Of a DNA stretch of 26,731 nt, positions 1-8,226 are shown piece after piece. Position numbers and translations under genes: made by a program. Each line of letters begins with the position of its first letter. Within the stretch, counting starts at the first letter, position 1. The notes under the pieces are model-generated. The model did no database searches. It was not told the DNA's origin and saw nothing but the letters and a program-made list of their open reading frames with translations. Origin of the DNA: Flavobacteriaceae bacterium (GTDB lineage: Bacteria > Bacteroidota > Bacteroidia > Flavobacteriales > Flavobacteriaceae); the NCBI GenBank assembly GCA_021151665.1, contig JAGKWW010000056.1:1-26731 (forward strand), given 5' to 3'.

Positions 1-163
1 TATAAATACTGAAATATCACTACGTGAAATACTTAGAGGCAAGTAATTATAAAATCAAATTGAGATGTGAAGGTGTTATTTAAACTATAATTACAAATAT
101 CAGTCAACAAATCATCTTTTAAAATTAACTTCGGTAATTACATTTAAATAATATGATATTATC

Positions 164-171
164 TAAATTTG
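164..171 (+). promoter_or_regulatory. Putative -7 promoter element of lpdA (TAAATTTG)
   Basis: TAAATTTG matches the Bacteroidota -7 consensus TAnnTTTG exactly and ends 32 bases before the lpdA ATG. There is no clear TTG at the expected -33 position (about 141-144), so this rests on the -7 element alone. The rest of 1-203 is AT-rich and shows no convincing gene. Confidence 0.45.
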
Positions 172-203
172 CGTGACAAATCTTAACTTTCAAAGCAAAC
201 AAT

Positions 204-1610
204 ATGAGTTCATTTGACGTTGCCGTTATTGGTTCGGGGCCGGGCGGTTATGTAGCCGCTATACGCTGCGCACAGCTTGGCTTTAAAACTGCGATCATAG
301 AGAAATATCCAACCCTTGGCGGTACCTGCCTCAACGTAGGCTGTATTCCTTCTAAGGCGCTGCTCGATTCTTCGCACCATTACCATGACGCAACCTCGCA
401 CTTTAAAGAGCACGGTATTGATATTGCCGGCGAGATAAAAGTGAACTTTGAACAGATGATTGCCCGCAAGCAGGGCGTGGTAGACCAGAACGTGAGCGGC
501 ATCAAGTACCTGATGGATAAAAACCAGATCACGGTAGTTGAAGGCGTAGGCTCGTTTGAAGATGCCACCCACATAAACGTTACTAAAGCGGATGGTTCTT
601 CTGAAACCATCGAAGCAAAATATACCATCATCGCTACAGGCTCTAAACCGTCGTCGCTACCGTTTATCAAAATAGACAAAGAACGCATCATTACTTCTAC
701 CGAAGCCCTGAAGCTGAAAGAAGTGCCCAAGCACCTTATCGTTATCGGCGGCGGTGTGATAGGCCTTGAGCTTGGCCAGGTGTACCTTCGCCTGGGCGCA
801 CAGGTATCTGTAGTAGAGTACCTTGACCGTATCATTCCGGGAATGGATGGTGCACTATCGAAAGAGCTTACCAAGGTGCTGAAAAAGCAAGGCATGAAAT
901 TCTATACTTCGCATAAAGTAAAATCGGTTGAGCGCAATGGCGATGGCGTGCAGGTACAGGCGGAGAATGCCAAAGGCGAAACAATTACGCTTGATGGCGA
1001 TTACTCGCTGGTATCGGTTGGAAGGCGTCCGTACACCGATGGGCTTAATGCCGAAAAAGCAGGCGTGAAAGTTACCGAGCGCGGACAGATAGAAGTAAAC
1101 GACCACTTGCAAACGGCGGCGTCTAACATATACGCTATCGGTGATGTGGTGAAAGGCGCTATGCTTGCGCACAAGGCCGAAGAAGAAGGCGTATTTGTAG
1201 CCGAAACCCTTGCAGGGCAAAAGCCGCACATTGATTATAACCTGATTCCGGGCGTGGTTTATACCTGGCCGGAAGTGGCTGCCGTAGGCAAAACCGAAGA
1301 GCAGCTTAAAGAAGCGGGTATTGCGTACAAATCAGGTAGTTTTCCTTTCAAGGCACTTGGCCGTAGCCGCGCCAGTATGGATACCGATGGTTTTGTAAAG
1401 ATACTTGCCGATGCCACTACCGACGAGGTACTGGGCATACACATGATAGGCGCCCGTACGGCCGACCTTATTGCCGAGGCTGTAACGGCTATGGAATTTA
1501 AGGCATCTGCGGAAGATATATCAAGGATGAGCCACGCGCATCCAACCTATGCGGAGGCTGTCAAGGAAGCTGCTCTTGCCGCTACCGATAACCGCGCAAT
1601 TCATATCTAA
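204..1610 (+). CDS. lpdA: Dihydrolipoyl dehydrogenase (E3)
   Basis: This is the FAD-dependent E3 subunit of 2-oxoacid dehydrogenase complexes (pyruvate, 2-oxoglutarate or branched-chain) and possibly the glycine cleavage system. It reoxidises dihydrolipoyl groups and passes electrons to NAD+ in the cytoplasm. At 468 residues it has the usual family length. Visible landmarks are the FAD-binding GSGPGG at residues 10-15, the redox-active disulfide in GGTCLNVGCIPSK (Cys42 and Cys47), the NAD-binding GGGVIGLELG near 182-191, the second FAD motif near NIYAIGDV, and the C-terminal HAHPTYAEA carrying the catalytic His-Glu pair. The ATG at 204 sits just before the Rossmann strand, as expected. It stands alone: an AT-rich leader with a -7 element lies upstream and an intrinsic terminator downstream, so it is probably monocistronic. 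Which complex it serves cannot be told here, because no E1 or E2 genes are in the window. Confidence 0.97.
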   Translation: MSSFDVAVIGSGPGGYVAAIRCAQLGFKTAIIEKYPTLGGTCLNVGCIPSKALLDSSHHYHDATSHFKEHGIDIAGEIKVNFEQMIARKQGVVDQNVSGIKYLMDKNQITVVEGVGSFEDATHINVTKADGSSETIEAKYTIIATGSKPSSLPFIKIDKERIITSTEALKLKEVPKHLIVIGGGVIGLELGQVYLRLGAQVSVVEYLDRIIPGMDGALSKELTKVLKKQGMKFYTSHKVKSVERNGDGVQVQAENAKGETITLDGDYSLVSVGRRPYTDGLNAEKAGVKVTERGQIEVNDHLQTAASNIYAIGDVVKGAMLAHKAEEEGVFVAETLAGQKPHIDYNLIPGVVYTWPEVAAVGKTEEQLKEAGIAYKSGSFPFKALGRSRASMDTDGFVKILADATTDEVLGIHMIGARTADLIAEAVTAMEFKASAEDISRMSHAHPTYAEAVKEAALAATDNRAIHI

Positions 1611-1632
1611 TTATAACTTTTCAATTGACATT

Positions 1633-1658
1633 AACCTCCCGGCAAAGGGAGGTTTTTT
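1633..1658 (+). terminator. Intrinsic terminator after lpdA
   Basis: AACCTCCC (1633-1640) pairs with GGGAGGTT (1647-1654) around a GGCAAA loop, and a six-T run covers 1653-1658. It lies 22 bases after the lpdA stop and only about 30 bases before the pabB start, so pabB either has a promoter overlapping this hairpin or depends partly on read-through. Confidence 0.85.
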
Positions 1659-1688
1659 GTTTCTTTGAAGTTCAAAACTGGTTGTATT

Positions 1689-2981
1689 TTGAGAACGGTA
1701 GTTTCTAAATTTACAGATGATCCCGTAGGGTTAAAAAATAAGCTGTTAGCCTGGGCGCAACAATTTGCCGAGGTAGTATACCTTGATAGCAATGAATATC
1801 AACAACGATATTCATCTTATGATTGTATATTCGCGGTTGATGCATTAACTTCAATAACAACGGACTACATGGGTTCATTTAAATCACTTTCTGAATATCT
1901 GCAGCAATCGGGCGACTGGATTTTTGGCTACCTTACGTATGACCTGAAAAACGATACGGAGCGGCTGGCATCTGATAATTTTGATGGCCTGAACTTTCCT
2001 GAGCTATTTTTCTTTCAGCCGAAAAAGTTGTTTTTGCTAAAAGGGGGTAGTGTTGAAATGCACTACCTCAGGATGTGTGACGATGAAATGGAAAGTGACT
2101 GGATGGATATCAACGCTTTTGCCCTGCCAACCCCGGAACCGCGTGCGCGTGTTGAAATAAAGCAACGGATATCGCGGGAGCGCTATCTTGACAAAGCACA
2201 ACGTATGCTTGACTACATCCACCGCGGCGATATTTATGAAGCCAACCTTTGTATGGAATTTTACGCTGAGGATGCCGTGATCGATCCGCTGCAAACTTAT
2301 TTTTCCCTGAATGATATTTCGCGGCCGCCGTTTGCTGCCTATCTAAAGAATCGTAAACACTATCTGATGTGCGCATCACCCGAGCGCTACCTGAGAAAGG
2401 AAGGCAACAAGGTGATCTCCCAGCCGATAAAAGGCACAGCGCGAAGAAGTGCCGATCCTGCCGAAGATGAAGCGATCAAAGCATCACTGGCTGCCAATCA
2501 AAAGGAACGGTCTGAAAATATCATGATCGTAGACCTGGTACGAAACGATCTTTCACGAACCGCCACTAAAGGTTCTGTTCATGTTGAAGAACTTTGCAAA
2601 CCATACACCTTCAAACAGGTACATCATCTTATCTCTACTATTACATCAGATGTTGATAATATTCTTTCGCCCGTAAAAATTATAAAAAGTACTTTCCCGA
2701 TGGGCAGTATGACAGGTGCCCCGAAGATCTCCGCCATGAAGATTATCGAAGAGCTGGAAGATACGAAGCGCGGGCTTTACAGCGGGTCAGTTGGTTACTT
2801 TACACCTGAGGGAGATTTTGATTTTAATGTGGTAATCAGGAGTATACTCTACAACAGCCAACAACAATACGTGTCGTTTTCGGTTGGGAGCGCGATTACT
2901 GCAAAAGCCGATCCTGAACAGGAATATGAAGAATGCCTTTTGAAGGCCAGAGCGATGCGCAGTGTTCTGGAAAAAAGCTAA
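1689..2981 (+). CDS. pabB: Aminodeoxychorismate synthase component I (PabB-type, chorismate-binding)
   Basis: This enzyme of the TrpE/PabB/MenF chorismate-utilising family aminates chorismate to 4-amino-4-deoxychorismate for folate synthesis. The chorismate-binding domain fills the C-terminal two thirds. Key blocks are PIKGTARR, ENIMIVDLVRNDLSR, GSMTGAPKISAM and the terminal AITAKADPEQEYEE. The Lys in PIKGT is the PabB-specific nucleophile; anthranilate synthase has Ala there, so PabB is favoured over TrpE. I place the start at the TTG at 1689 because the product then begins MRTVVSKF, like the flavobacterial homologues I remember; a TTG at 1665 would add eight residues. Either start is TTG and no good Shine-Dalgarno is visible. 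No PabA glutaminase is encoded nearby, so the amidotransferase subunit must be encoded elsewhere, possibly shared with anthranilate synthase. It is the first gene of a four-gene plus-strand operon, with a 9-base gap to the next gene. Confidence 0.9.
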   Translation: MRTVVSKFTDDPVGLKNKLLAWAQQFAEVVYLDSNEYQQRYSSYDCIFAVDALTSITTDYMGSFKSLSEYLQQSGDWIFGYLTYDLKNDTERLASDNFDGLNFPELFFFQPKKLFLLKGGSVEMHYLRMCDDEMESDWMDINAFALPTPEPRARVEIKQRISRERYLDKAQRMLDYIHRGDIYEANLCMEFYAEDAVIDPLQTYFSLNDISRPPFAAYLKNRKHYLMCASPERYLRKEGNKVISQPIKGTARRSADPAEDEAIKASLAANQKERSENIMIVDLVRNDLSRTATKGSVHVEELCKPYTFKQVHHLISTITSDVDNILSPVKIIKSTFPMGSMTGAPKISAMKIIEELEDTKRGLYSGSVGYFTPEGDFDFNVVIRSILYNSQQQYVSFSVGSAITAKADPEQEYEECLLKARAMRSVLEKS

Positions 2982-2990
2982 CTTTAAGGT

Positions 2991-4397
2991 ATGAAAAAAT
3001 TCCAATGCAGCTTTTTAATTCTTCTTGTTTTGGCATGGTTTCCGTTGATTGCACAAGAGCGTGCGGCCAAGCCAAAATACACGTCACTTCAAGAATATCA
3101 GGGGGTGTATGAATATAGCAATAACAGTAAACTCAAAATTGCTGCTTCTCCCAAGGACACTCTTCTTTATGCCATCATTAACCAGAGCCGGTATCCGCTC
3201 AGGTATCTGAGAAAAGATGTTTTTTCTAATGCCTCGGGGGATACGGTGACGTTCGTCAGGAATTTGGAGGGCAATGTTTCCGGTTATACGGTAGGCAAGG
3301 ATAATTTTTCGCTAATCAGTAAAAAAGTTCACTATCCAATAGAAATGTGGTATCCGCGGATTGGAGCAAAGGGCACGACGTCCCATTACCAATACACTCA
3401 ACCTTCAGCGGAAAACGGACTTCCTTCAGGTAACCTCAAAGGCACAGGCCTCGATGATAAATTTCTGACTACAATGGTAGAAAAAATTGTAGACGGTAAA
3501 TATCCAAATGTGCATTCTATACTTATTGCAAAGTCGGGCAAGCTTGTCTTCGAAGAATATTTTTACGAATACGGTAAAGACAGCCTGCACGAGTTGCGGT
3601 CGGCAACAAAAAGTTTTGTGTCGGCGTTGGTTGGGATTGCCATCGATAAGCATTTCATCGAAAGCAAAGACCAGCCGGTACTTGCTTATTTTCCGGGTTA
3701 TGGGACGGATGATCCTAAAAAACAAGCGATAACTATTGAGCACATGCTGGAAAACCGCAGCGGCTTAGACTGCGACATCAGCGACCCGAAAAGTGTGGGT
3801 AACGAAACCGTCATGAACAATTCTGAAGACTGGGTCCAATTTACCCTAAGCCTTCCCATGAGCGATGTACCGGGCGGGCAAGGGAGGTATTGTTCGGGCA
3901 ACCCGATAGTTTTGGGACGCCTTGTAGAAAAAGCTATGGGCATGTCGTTGCCAGATTTCGCTCAAAAGAATCTTTTCAGCCCGCTTGGGATTACAAAGTA
4001 CAAATGGAATTTCAAGCCTGAGAAGGCGAACGCAGAAGATTTTTGCCAACTGTATCTTACCCCGCGCAGCATGATGAAATTCGGACTGATGTATCTTCAG
4101 AAAGGCAAATGGAATAAAAAGCAGGTAGTGCCGGAAAGTTGGGTCGCACAATCTTTCACCAAACACTCGGTAATACAGGGCGTGAACTACGGCTACTTAT
4201 GGTGGCTGAAATATTTTGATGCAAACGGTGTCCGTTATAATGGCGTAGGTGCACAGGGAAATGGTGGACAACGCATCTATCTTTTTCCTGAACAGGATCT
4301 CGTGGTCGTGATAACTGGGGGCAACTACAACTCAAAGTCGTATTCCGATGAGCTTATCACGAGTTATATATTACCTGCTTTTAGCAAAAAGAAGTAA
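2991..4397 (+). CDS. Secreted serine hydrolase (beta-lactamase / penicillin-binding-protein fold, class C-like)
   Basis: The protein has 468 residues. Its N-terminus is a signal peptide (MKK, then a hydrophobic run, cleavage probable near IAQ-ERA at about residue 22), so it acts in the periplasm or outside. Residues 30-125 form a beta-rich module often seen ahead of the catalytic domain in Bacteroidota hydrolases. The catalytic domain spans roughly 150-465. SATK at 204-207 gives the SxxK nucleophile and base, YCSGN at 300-304 matches the Tyr-x-(S)-N block, and GNGGQRIYLFPEQ near 423-435 replaces the KTG/HxG block. Substrate cannot be read: the family includes class C beta-lactamases, DD-peptidases and esterases, and the non-canonical third motif argues against a true AmpC. 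It lies between pabB and tilS with gaps of 9 and 26 bases, so co-transcription is likely although no functional link is evident. Confidence 0.85.
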   Translation: MKKFQCSFLILLVLAWFPLIAQERAAKPKYTSLQEYQGVYEYSNNSKLKIAASPKDTLLYAIINQSRYPLRYLRKDVFSNASGDTVTFVRNLEGNVSGYTVGKDNFSLISKKVHYPIEMWYPRIGAKGTTSHYQYTQPSAENGLPSGNLKGTGLDDKFLTTMVEKIVDGKYPNVHSILIAKSGKLVFEEYFYEYGKDSLHELRSATKSFVSALVGIAIDKHFIESKDQPVLAYFPGYGTDDPKKQAITIEHMLENRSGLDCDISDPKSVGNETVMNNSEDWVQFTLSLPMSDVPGGQGRYCSGNPIVLGRLVEKAMGMSLPDFAQKNLFSPLGITKYKWNFKPEKANAEDFCQLYLTPRSMMKFGLMYLQKGKWNKKQVVPESWVAQSFTKHSVIQGVNYGYLWWLKYFDANGVRYNGVGAQGNGGQRIYLFPEQDLVVVITGGNYNSKSYSDELITSYILPAFSKKK

Positions 4398-4423
4398 CTT
4401 TGTTGTTACAGGATTACACTTCA

Positions 4424-5740
4424 ATGCTTACACGTCTTCGTCATTATTTAGAAACTGTTTTGCCCTTTTTAAAGGGTAGGAAATTACTTCTTACCGTAAG
4501 CGGAGGCGTTGATAGTGTAGTGATGGCATCGCTCTTCGCAGATCTTGGCTACAACATCGGTATTGCCCATTGCAATTTTGGGCTGAGAGGCGCAGAAAGT
4601 GATGCCGATACGGAATTTGTTAGGCAGTTGGCAGAATCTATTGGCGTGGAATTTTACACCGTGAAATTCGATACTGACCTTTATGCCTCAGAAAATAAGC
4701 TATCGATACAAGTTGCTGCCCGTAAGTTACGCTACCTTTGGTTTGAAGAGGTAAGACAAAAACATGATTATGACTACGTACTCACCGCCCATCACTTAGA
4801 TGACAGCCTCGAAACGTTCCTGATCAACCTTTCGCGCGGAACCGGCCTCGAAGGGCTTACCGGGATCCCCCGGCGAAACGGATTAATAGTTAGGCCGATG
4901 CTTCCGTTTTCCAGAAAAGAAATTGAGGCATACGCGCTCGAGAGAGGGCTTGCCTGGCGCGAAGACAGTAGCAACGGCACAACCAAATACCTGCGCAATA
5001 AAATAAGGCATGAAATAGCACCATTGCTTAAAGAATTAAACGGCTCGTTTGATGATTCATTTGCAAATACGCTACAGCACCTTGAACAATCGAAGTCGCT
5101 GACCGATGATGCCGCTGCAATTGTGTATCGTGAAGTGGTTCAGGAAGGGTTTAATGAAAAAACGATACTGCTGGAGCAACTGCGGCGATTACCTAATTAT
5201 AGGGCTTACCTCTATCACTGGCTGGCACCGCTTGGCTTTACTGCCTGGGAAGATATTTATGCCCTGGTAAATGCCCAATCGGGTAAGGCCGTATTTGCAC
5301 CCGGTTACCGACTGCTCAAAGATCGCGTTGTGCTGGTTTTAAGCCAATTGAAAGATTCTGCTGCGGACAAAAAGTATACAATAGAAAGAGATAGCGAATA
5401 TCTGAATGAACCCATAGCGATGCGTTTCTCTGTTGAGAAAACCGTCCCTGAAAAACTGCTTAAGAATGTACTCCATGCAGATAAGGATACGCTAAAATTC
5501 CCGTTATTTGTAAGGAAGTGGAAACCCGGCGACTGGTTTTGCCCGAGCGGCATGAACGGCCGGAAAAAGAAGGTTTCGAAGTACTTTAAAGACGAGAAAT
5601 TTTCGTTAGCAGAAAAGGAGCAGGTTTGGCTGCTTTGTTCGGGTGAGGCTATTGTCTGGATCATTGGGCACCGTGCTGACCACAGGTTTATCGCAAATAA
5701 AAACACAGACACAATTTTAAAGATAGAACTTTTGCAATGA
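4424..5740 (+). CDS. tilS: tRNA(Ile)-lysidine synthase
   Basis: TilS uses ATP and lysine to convert C34 of the CAU anticodon of tRNA-Ile2 to lysidine, switching the tRNA from Met to Ile identity; it is essential in most bacteria. The N-type PP-loop SGGVDS lies at residues 26-31 of the 438-residue product, followed by the AHCNFGLRG and LTAHHLDDSLETF blocks. The C-terminal TilS_C domain carries RKWKPGDWFCPSGM and ends with an IIGHRADHRF segment. I chose the ATG at 4424 because MLTRLRHYLE leads into the PP-loop at the family's usual distance. TTG codons at 4400 and 4403 would add eight or seven residues. Its stop overlaps the next ATG by four bases (ATGA), indicating translational coupling to the DsbD-like gene. 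Confidence 0.95.
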   Translation: MLTRLRHYLETVLPFLKGRKLLLTVSGGVDSVVMASLFADLGYNIGIAHCNFGLRGAESDADTEFVRQLAESIGVEFYTVKFDTDLYASENKLSIQVAARKLRYLWFEEVRQKHDYDYVLTAHHLDDSLETFLINLSRGTGLEGLTGIPRRNGLIVRPMLPFSRKEIEAYALERGLAWREDSSNGTTKYLRNKIRHEIAPLLKELNGSFDDSFANTLQHLEQSKSLTDDAAAIVYREVVQEGFNEKTILLEQLRRLPNYRAYLYHWLAPLGFTAWEDIYALVNAQSGKAVFAPGYRLLKDRVVLVLSQLKDSAADKKYTIERDSEYLNEPIAMRFSVEKTVPEKLLKNVLHADKDTLKFPLFVRKWKPGDWFCPSGMNGRKKKVSKYFKDEKFSLAEKEQVWLLCSGEAIVWIIGHRADHRFIANKNTDTILKIELLQ

Positions 5741-7704
5741 AAAAAATAGCTTACCTGCTGTGTGCGCTTTTAGCATTCGCCGCAGTCCGTGCGCAGGATC
5801 CCGTAAAATGGACTGCGTCAGTAGAAAAGAAATCTGATACCGAATATACTCTTGTATTTAAGGCAGCAATCGAAGAGCATTGGCACATGTATTCGCAATA
5901 TACTGCCGACGGAGGTTCACTGCCTCTTGAGTTGGTTTTCAACAATGATAAAGGAAATTTTGAGGCGGCTGGCAAAGCGTCGGAAAGTCCTACCAAAAAA
6001 CAGTTTAATGATATTTTTGGCGTAGAGGAAACTTTTTGGGAGAATACTGCTGAGCTCCGCCAGGAGATTAAAGTCACCAATAATGCCAATTCAATCGTAC
6101 AGGCTGAGCTTACCTACCAGGTGTGCAAGGAGTCTTGCATACAGGGAGATAACCTTTTTGAATTTGACCTGAAAGCACTTACCGTAAAAGAGGTGAAGAA
6201 TTTTGAGGAGGTAAAGCCGGAGGCAGCGAAAGAAGTGGCAGTTAATTCGGCAGTTACTCCAAACCACAAAAACCCGGAAAGTGACAGAGGACTGTTCGCA
6301 ATATTTATTATCTCTTTCTTTTCCGGATTTGCCGCCTTGCTTACGCCGTGTGTGTTCCCAATGATACCGATGACCGTGAGTTTCTTCACAAAGCAAAGTA
6401 AGACCAAAGCAGCAGGAGTGCGTAACGCGATTTTCTACGGGATTTCCATCATTGTAATTTACGTTGTGTTGGGGTCTGTTGTTACCGGTATTTTTGGCGC
6501 CGACTCCCTGAATGCCTTGTCAACCAATGTAGTTTTTAACCTGGTATTCTTTGTGGTACTGGTCATTTTCGCGTCATCCTTTCTCGGCGCCTTCGAAATA
6601 ATGCTACCCAACTCATGGGCAAATAAGGTGGACAGGCAGGCGGACCGAGGGGGAATAATCGGGATATTATTTATGGCACTTGCATTGGCCATAGTTTCAT
6701 TTTCATGCACAGGGCCTATTGTAGGAACAATTCTTGTTGACGCAGCAAGTAAGGGAGGAATTGCCCCGATAGTAGGTATGTTGGGTTTCTCACTGGCATT
6801 GGCGCTTCCGTTTATGCTTTTTGCTATGTTCCCCGGTTGGCTGAATTCCCTGCCAAAATCAGGCGGATGGTTGAATACGGTGAAGGTAGTACTTGGATTC
6901 CTGGAACTGGCGTTCGCGTTCAAATTTCTGTCAAATGCCGATCTGGTGCTACAGATGCATTTACTGGAGCGGGAGACTTTTCTTGCGCTTTGGATTGGTA
7001 TATTCGGTGCTTTGGCACTTTATCTTTTTGGAAAAATATCACTCCCTCATGACAGCCCCCTTCAATCCATTTCGGTAGGCAGGCTTTCGTTAGGACTGCT
7101 TGTGCTGTCCTTTACAATCTATCTTATCCCCGGATTGTGGGGCGCTCCGCTTAAGCTGATCAGCGGATTTCCGCCACCACTTAACTATAGCGAATCACCC
7201 TCTGGTTTTGGCGGCTCTGCAAAAACACTTGCCGATGGAAAAGACATACCTGACGGCGCTAAGCCGGCCGCTCACGGTATCATAGCCTTCGAAAATTATA
7301 ACGAAGGATTAGCGTATGCCAAATCAGTAAACAAGCCTGTTTTACTTGATTTTACCGGTTATGCCTGCGTAAATTGCCGGAAGATGGAAGACAATGTATG
7401 GGCTGACAAGCGGATACTTTCAATCCTTAATAACGATGTCGTTCTTATATCGCTCTACGTGGACTATAAAAAAGATCTGCCAGAAAGCGAGCAGTATGTT
7501 TCTAAAGCAACCGGAAAAAAAATCAAGACAATTGGTAATAAGTGGAGTGATTTCCAGATAACACGCTTTAGAGCAAATGCCCAGCCGTATTATGTTTTAC
7601 TTGACGGCAACGAAGCACAGTTAAATGATCCTATCGGCTACACACCCGATGTTGCCGAATATGAGCAATGGCTTAAAAGTGGTATCGCAAAATTCAAAAA
7701 GTAA
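5737..7704 (+). CDS. dsbD: DsbD-like thiol:disulfide interchange protein
   Basis: This inner-membrane electron carrier moves reducing equivalents from cytoplasmic thioredoxin to periplasmic thiol proteins. The 655 residues show the full three-part DsbD plan. A signal peptide (about 1-19) precedes an N-terminal immunoglobulin-like domain whose Cys pair is Cys130 and Cys134 (CKESC). A transmembrane domain of about eight helices spans roughly 185-475, with membrane Cys205 (LLTPCVFP) and Cys324 (FSCTGP). A C-terminal periplasmic thioredoxin-fold domain carries CVNC at 544-547. All six redox cysteines expected for DsbD are present. The start overlaps the tilS stop by four bases. It ends the plus-strand operon and is followed by a strong bidirectional terminator. 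Substrates are probably cytochrome c maturation factors or periplasmic disulfide isomerases, but none is encoded here. Confidence 0.92.
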   Translation: MKKIAYLLCALLAFAAVRAQDPVKWTASVEKKSDTEYTLVFKAAIEEHWHMYSQYTADGGSLPLELVFNNDKGNFEAAGKASESPTKKQFNDIFGVEETFWENTAELRQEIKVTNNANSIVQAELTYQVCKESCIQGDNLFEFDLKALTVKEVKNFEEVKPEAAKEVAVNSAVTPNHKNPESDRGLFAIFIISFFSGFAALLTPCVFPMIPMTVSFFTKQSKTKAAGVRNAIFYGISIIVIYVVLGSVVTGIFGADSLNALSTNVVFNLVFFVVLVIFASSFLGAFEIMLPNSWANKVDRQADRGGIIGILFMALALAIVSFSCTGPIVGTILVDAASKGGIAPIVGMLGFSLALALPFMLFAMFPGWLNSLPKSGGWLNTVKVVLGFLELAFAFKFLSNADLVLQMHLLERETFLALWIGIFGALALYLFGKISLPHDSPLQSISVGRLSLGLLVLSFTIYLIPGLWGAPLKLISGFPPPLNYSESPSGFGGSAKTLADGKDIPDGAKPAAHGIIAFENYNEGLAYAKSVNKPVLLDFTGYACVNCRKMEDNVWADKRILSILNNDVVLISLYVDYKKDLPESEQYVSKATGKKIKTIGNKWSDFQITRFRANAQPYYVLLDGNEAQLNDPIGYTPDVAEYEQWLKSGIAKFKK

Positions 7705-7705
7705 T

Positions 7706-7739
7706 AAAAAACGCCGGGCAAACAGCCCGGCGTTTTTTT
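7706..7739. terminator. Bidirectional intrinsic terminator between convergent operons
   Basis: ACGCCGGGC (7711-7719) pairs perfectly with GCCCGGCGT (7725-7733) around AAACA, with an A-run on the left and a T-run on the right. It works on both strands. The stop codon of the minus-strand gene (7738-7740) overlaps its edge. Confidence 0.93.
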
Positions 7740-8226
7740 ATTGCATTCCCAAAAACTGTTTCATAGTTCCTTTCTGGTTGGCCTCGACCAACTGAGACAG
7801 TTTTCCTTTTGCGACAATTTTGTTTTCCGGATTAGCGGTGTATTCTGCAAGATCGGTGTACACCTTCATTAGTTCTTCGTCCGAAACTTTCTGCTGCTTG
7901 TTGCTTACCTGATACCGAACCATCGAAGCCATGTAAACGGGCTGCAGCTCGGGATTGTTTTCCAGGATCATATACTTTGCATTGAAAGCAAAATGGTAAT
8001 CCGGAGTAAGTTTCATCCAGCGCATCAAAAAGTTCTCGGCCTGCGCGCGGTCTCCGGTTTTTGAAGGAGGCGTCGCCAGGATATATTCTGCAACCTGAAG
8101 CGCTTCGCCGGCATATTCTACTGCATCGCCGGAAGTCTTCATGTATATCTCGTTAAGTTCAGGCAGCTTCTGCGCATTGCCGTATAACGCAAAGGCAAGT
8201 GTTGCGGCTATAAATATCTTTTTCAT
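7738..8226 (-). CDS. Small secreted protein of unknown function
   Basis: I do not recognise this 162-residue protein. A signal peptide is clear (MKKIFIAATLAFALYGNAQ, cleavage near residue 19), giving a mature periplasmic protein of about 143 residues. The mature part is predicted helical, rich in Ala, Leu, Glu and Lys, with no Cys, and the spacing of its helices suggests TPR-like packing, though no canonical TPR motif can be read. Its ATG overlaps the stop of the flavoenzyme gene by four bases (ATGA), so it is the last gene of a coupled three-gene minus-strand operon (antiporter, flavoenzyme, this gene), and its stop sits on the bidirectional terminator. Confidence 0.8.
   Translation of the reverse strand: MKKIFIAATLAFALYGNAQKLPELNEIYMKTSGDAVEYAGEALQVAEYILATPPSKTGDRAQAENFLMRWMKLTPDYHFAFNAKYMILENNPELQPVYMASMVRYQVSNKQQKVSDEELMKVYTDLAEYTANPENKIVAKGKLSQLVEANQKGTMKQFLGMQ

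Noticed and set aside
2..46. A 14-codon open frame ending TAA at 44-46 that could be the end of a gene cut by the window edge
   Set aside because: Too short to distinguish from chance in AT-rich sequence, and no motif is recognisable.
4880..5720. Long antisense frames inside tilS, uvrA, lpdA and other genes
   Set aside because: They mirror the codon pattern of strong genes on the opposite strand and lack recognisable domains or start contexts.
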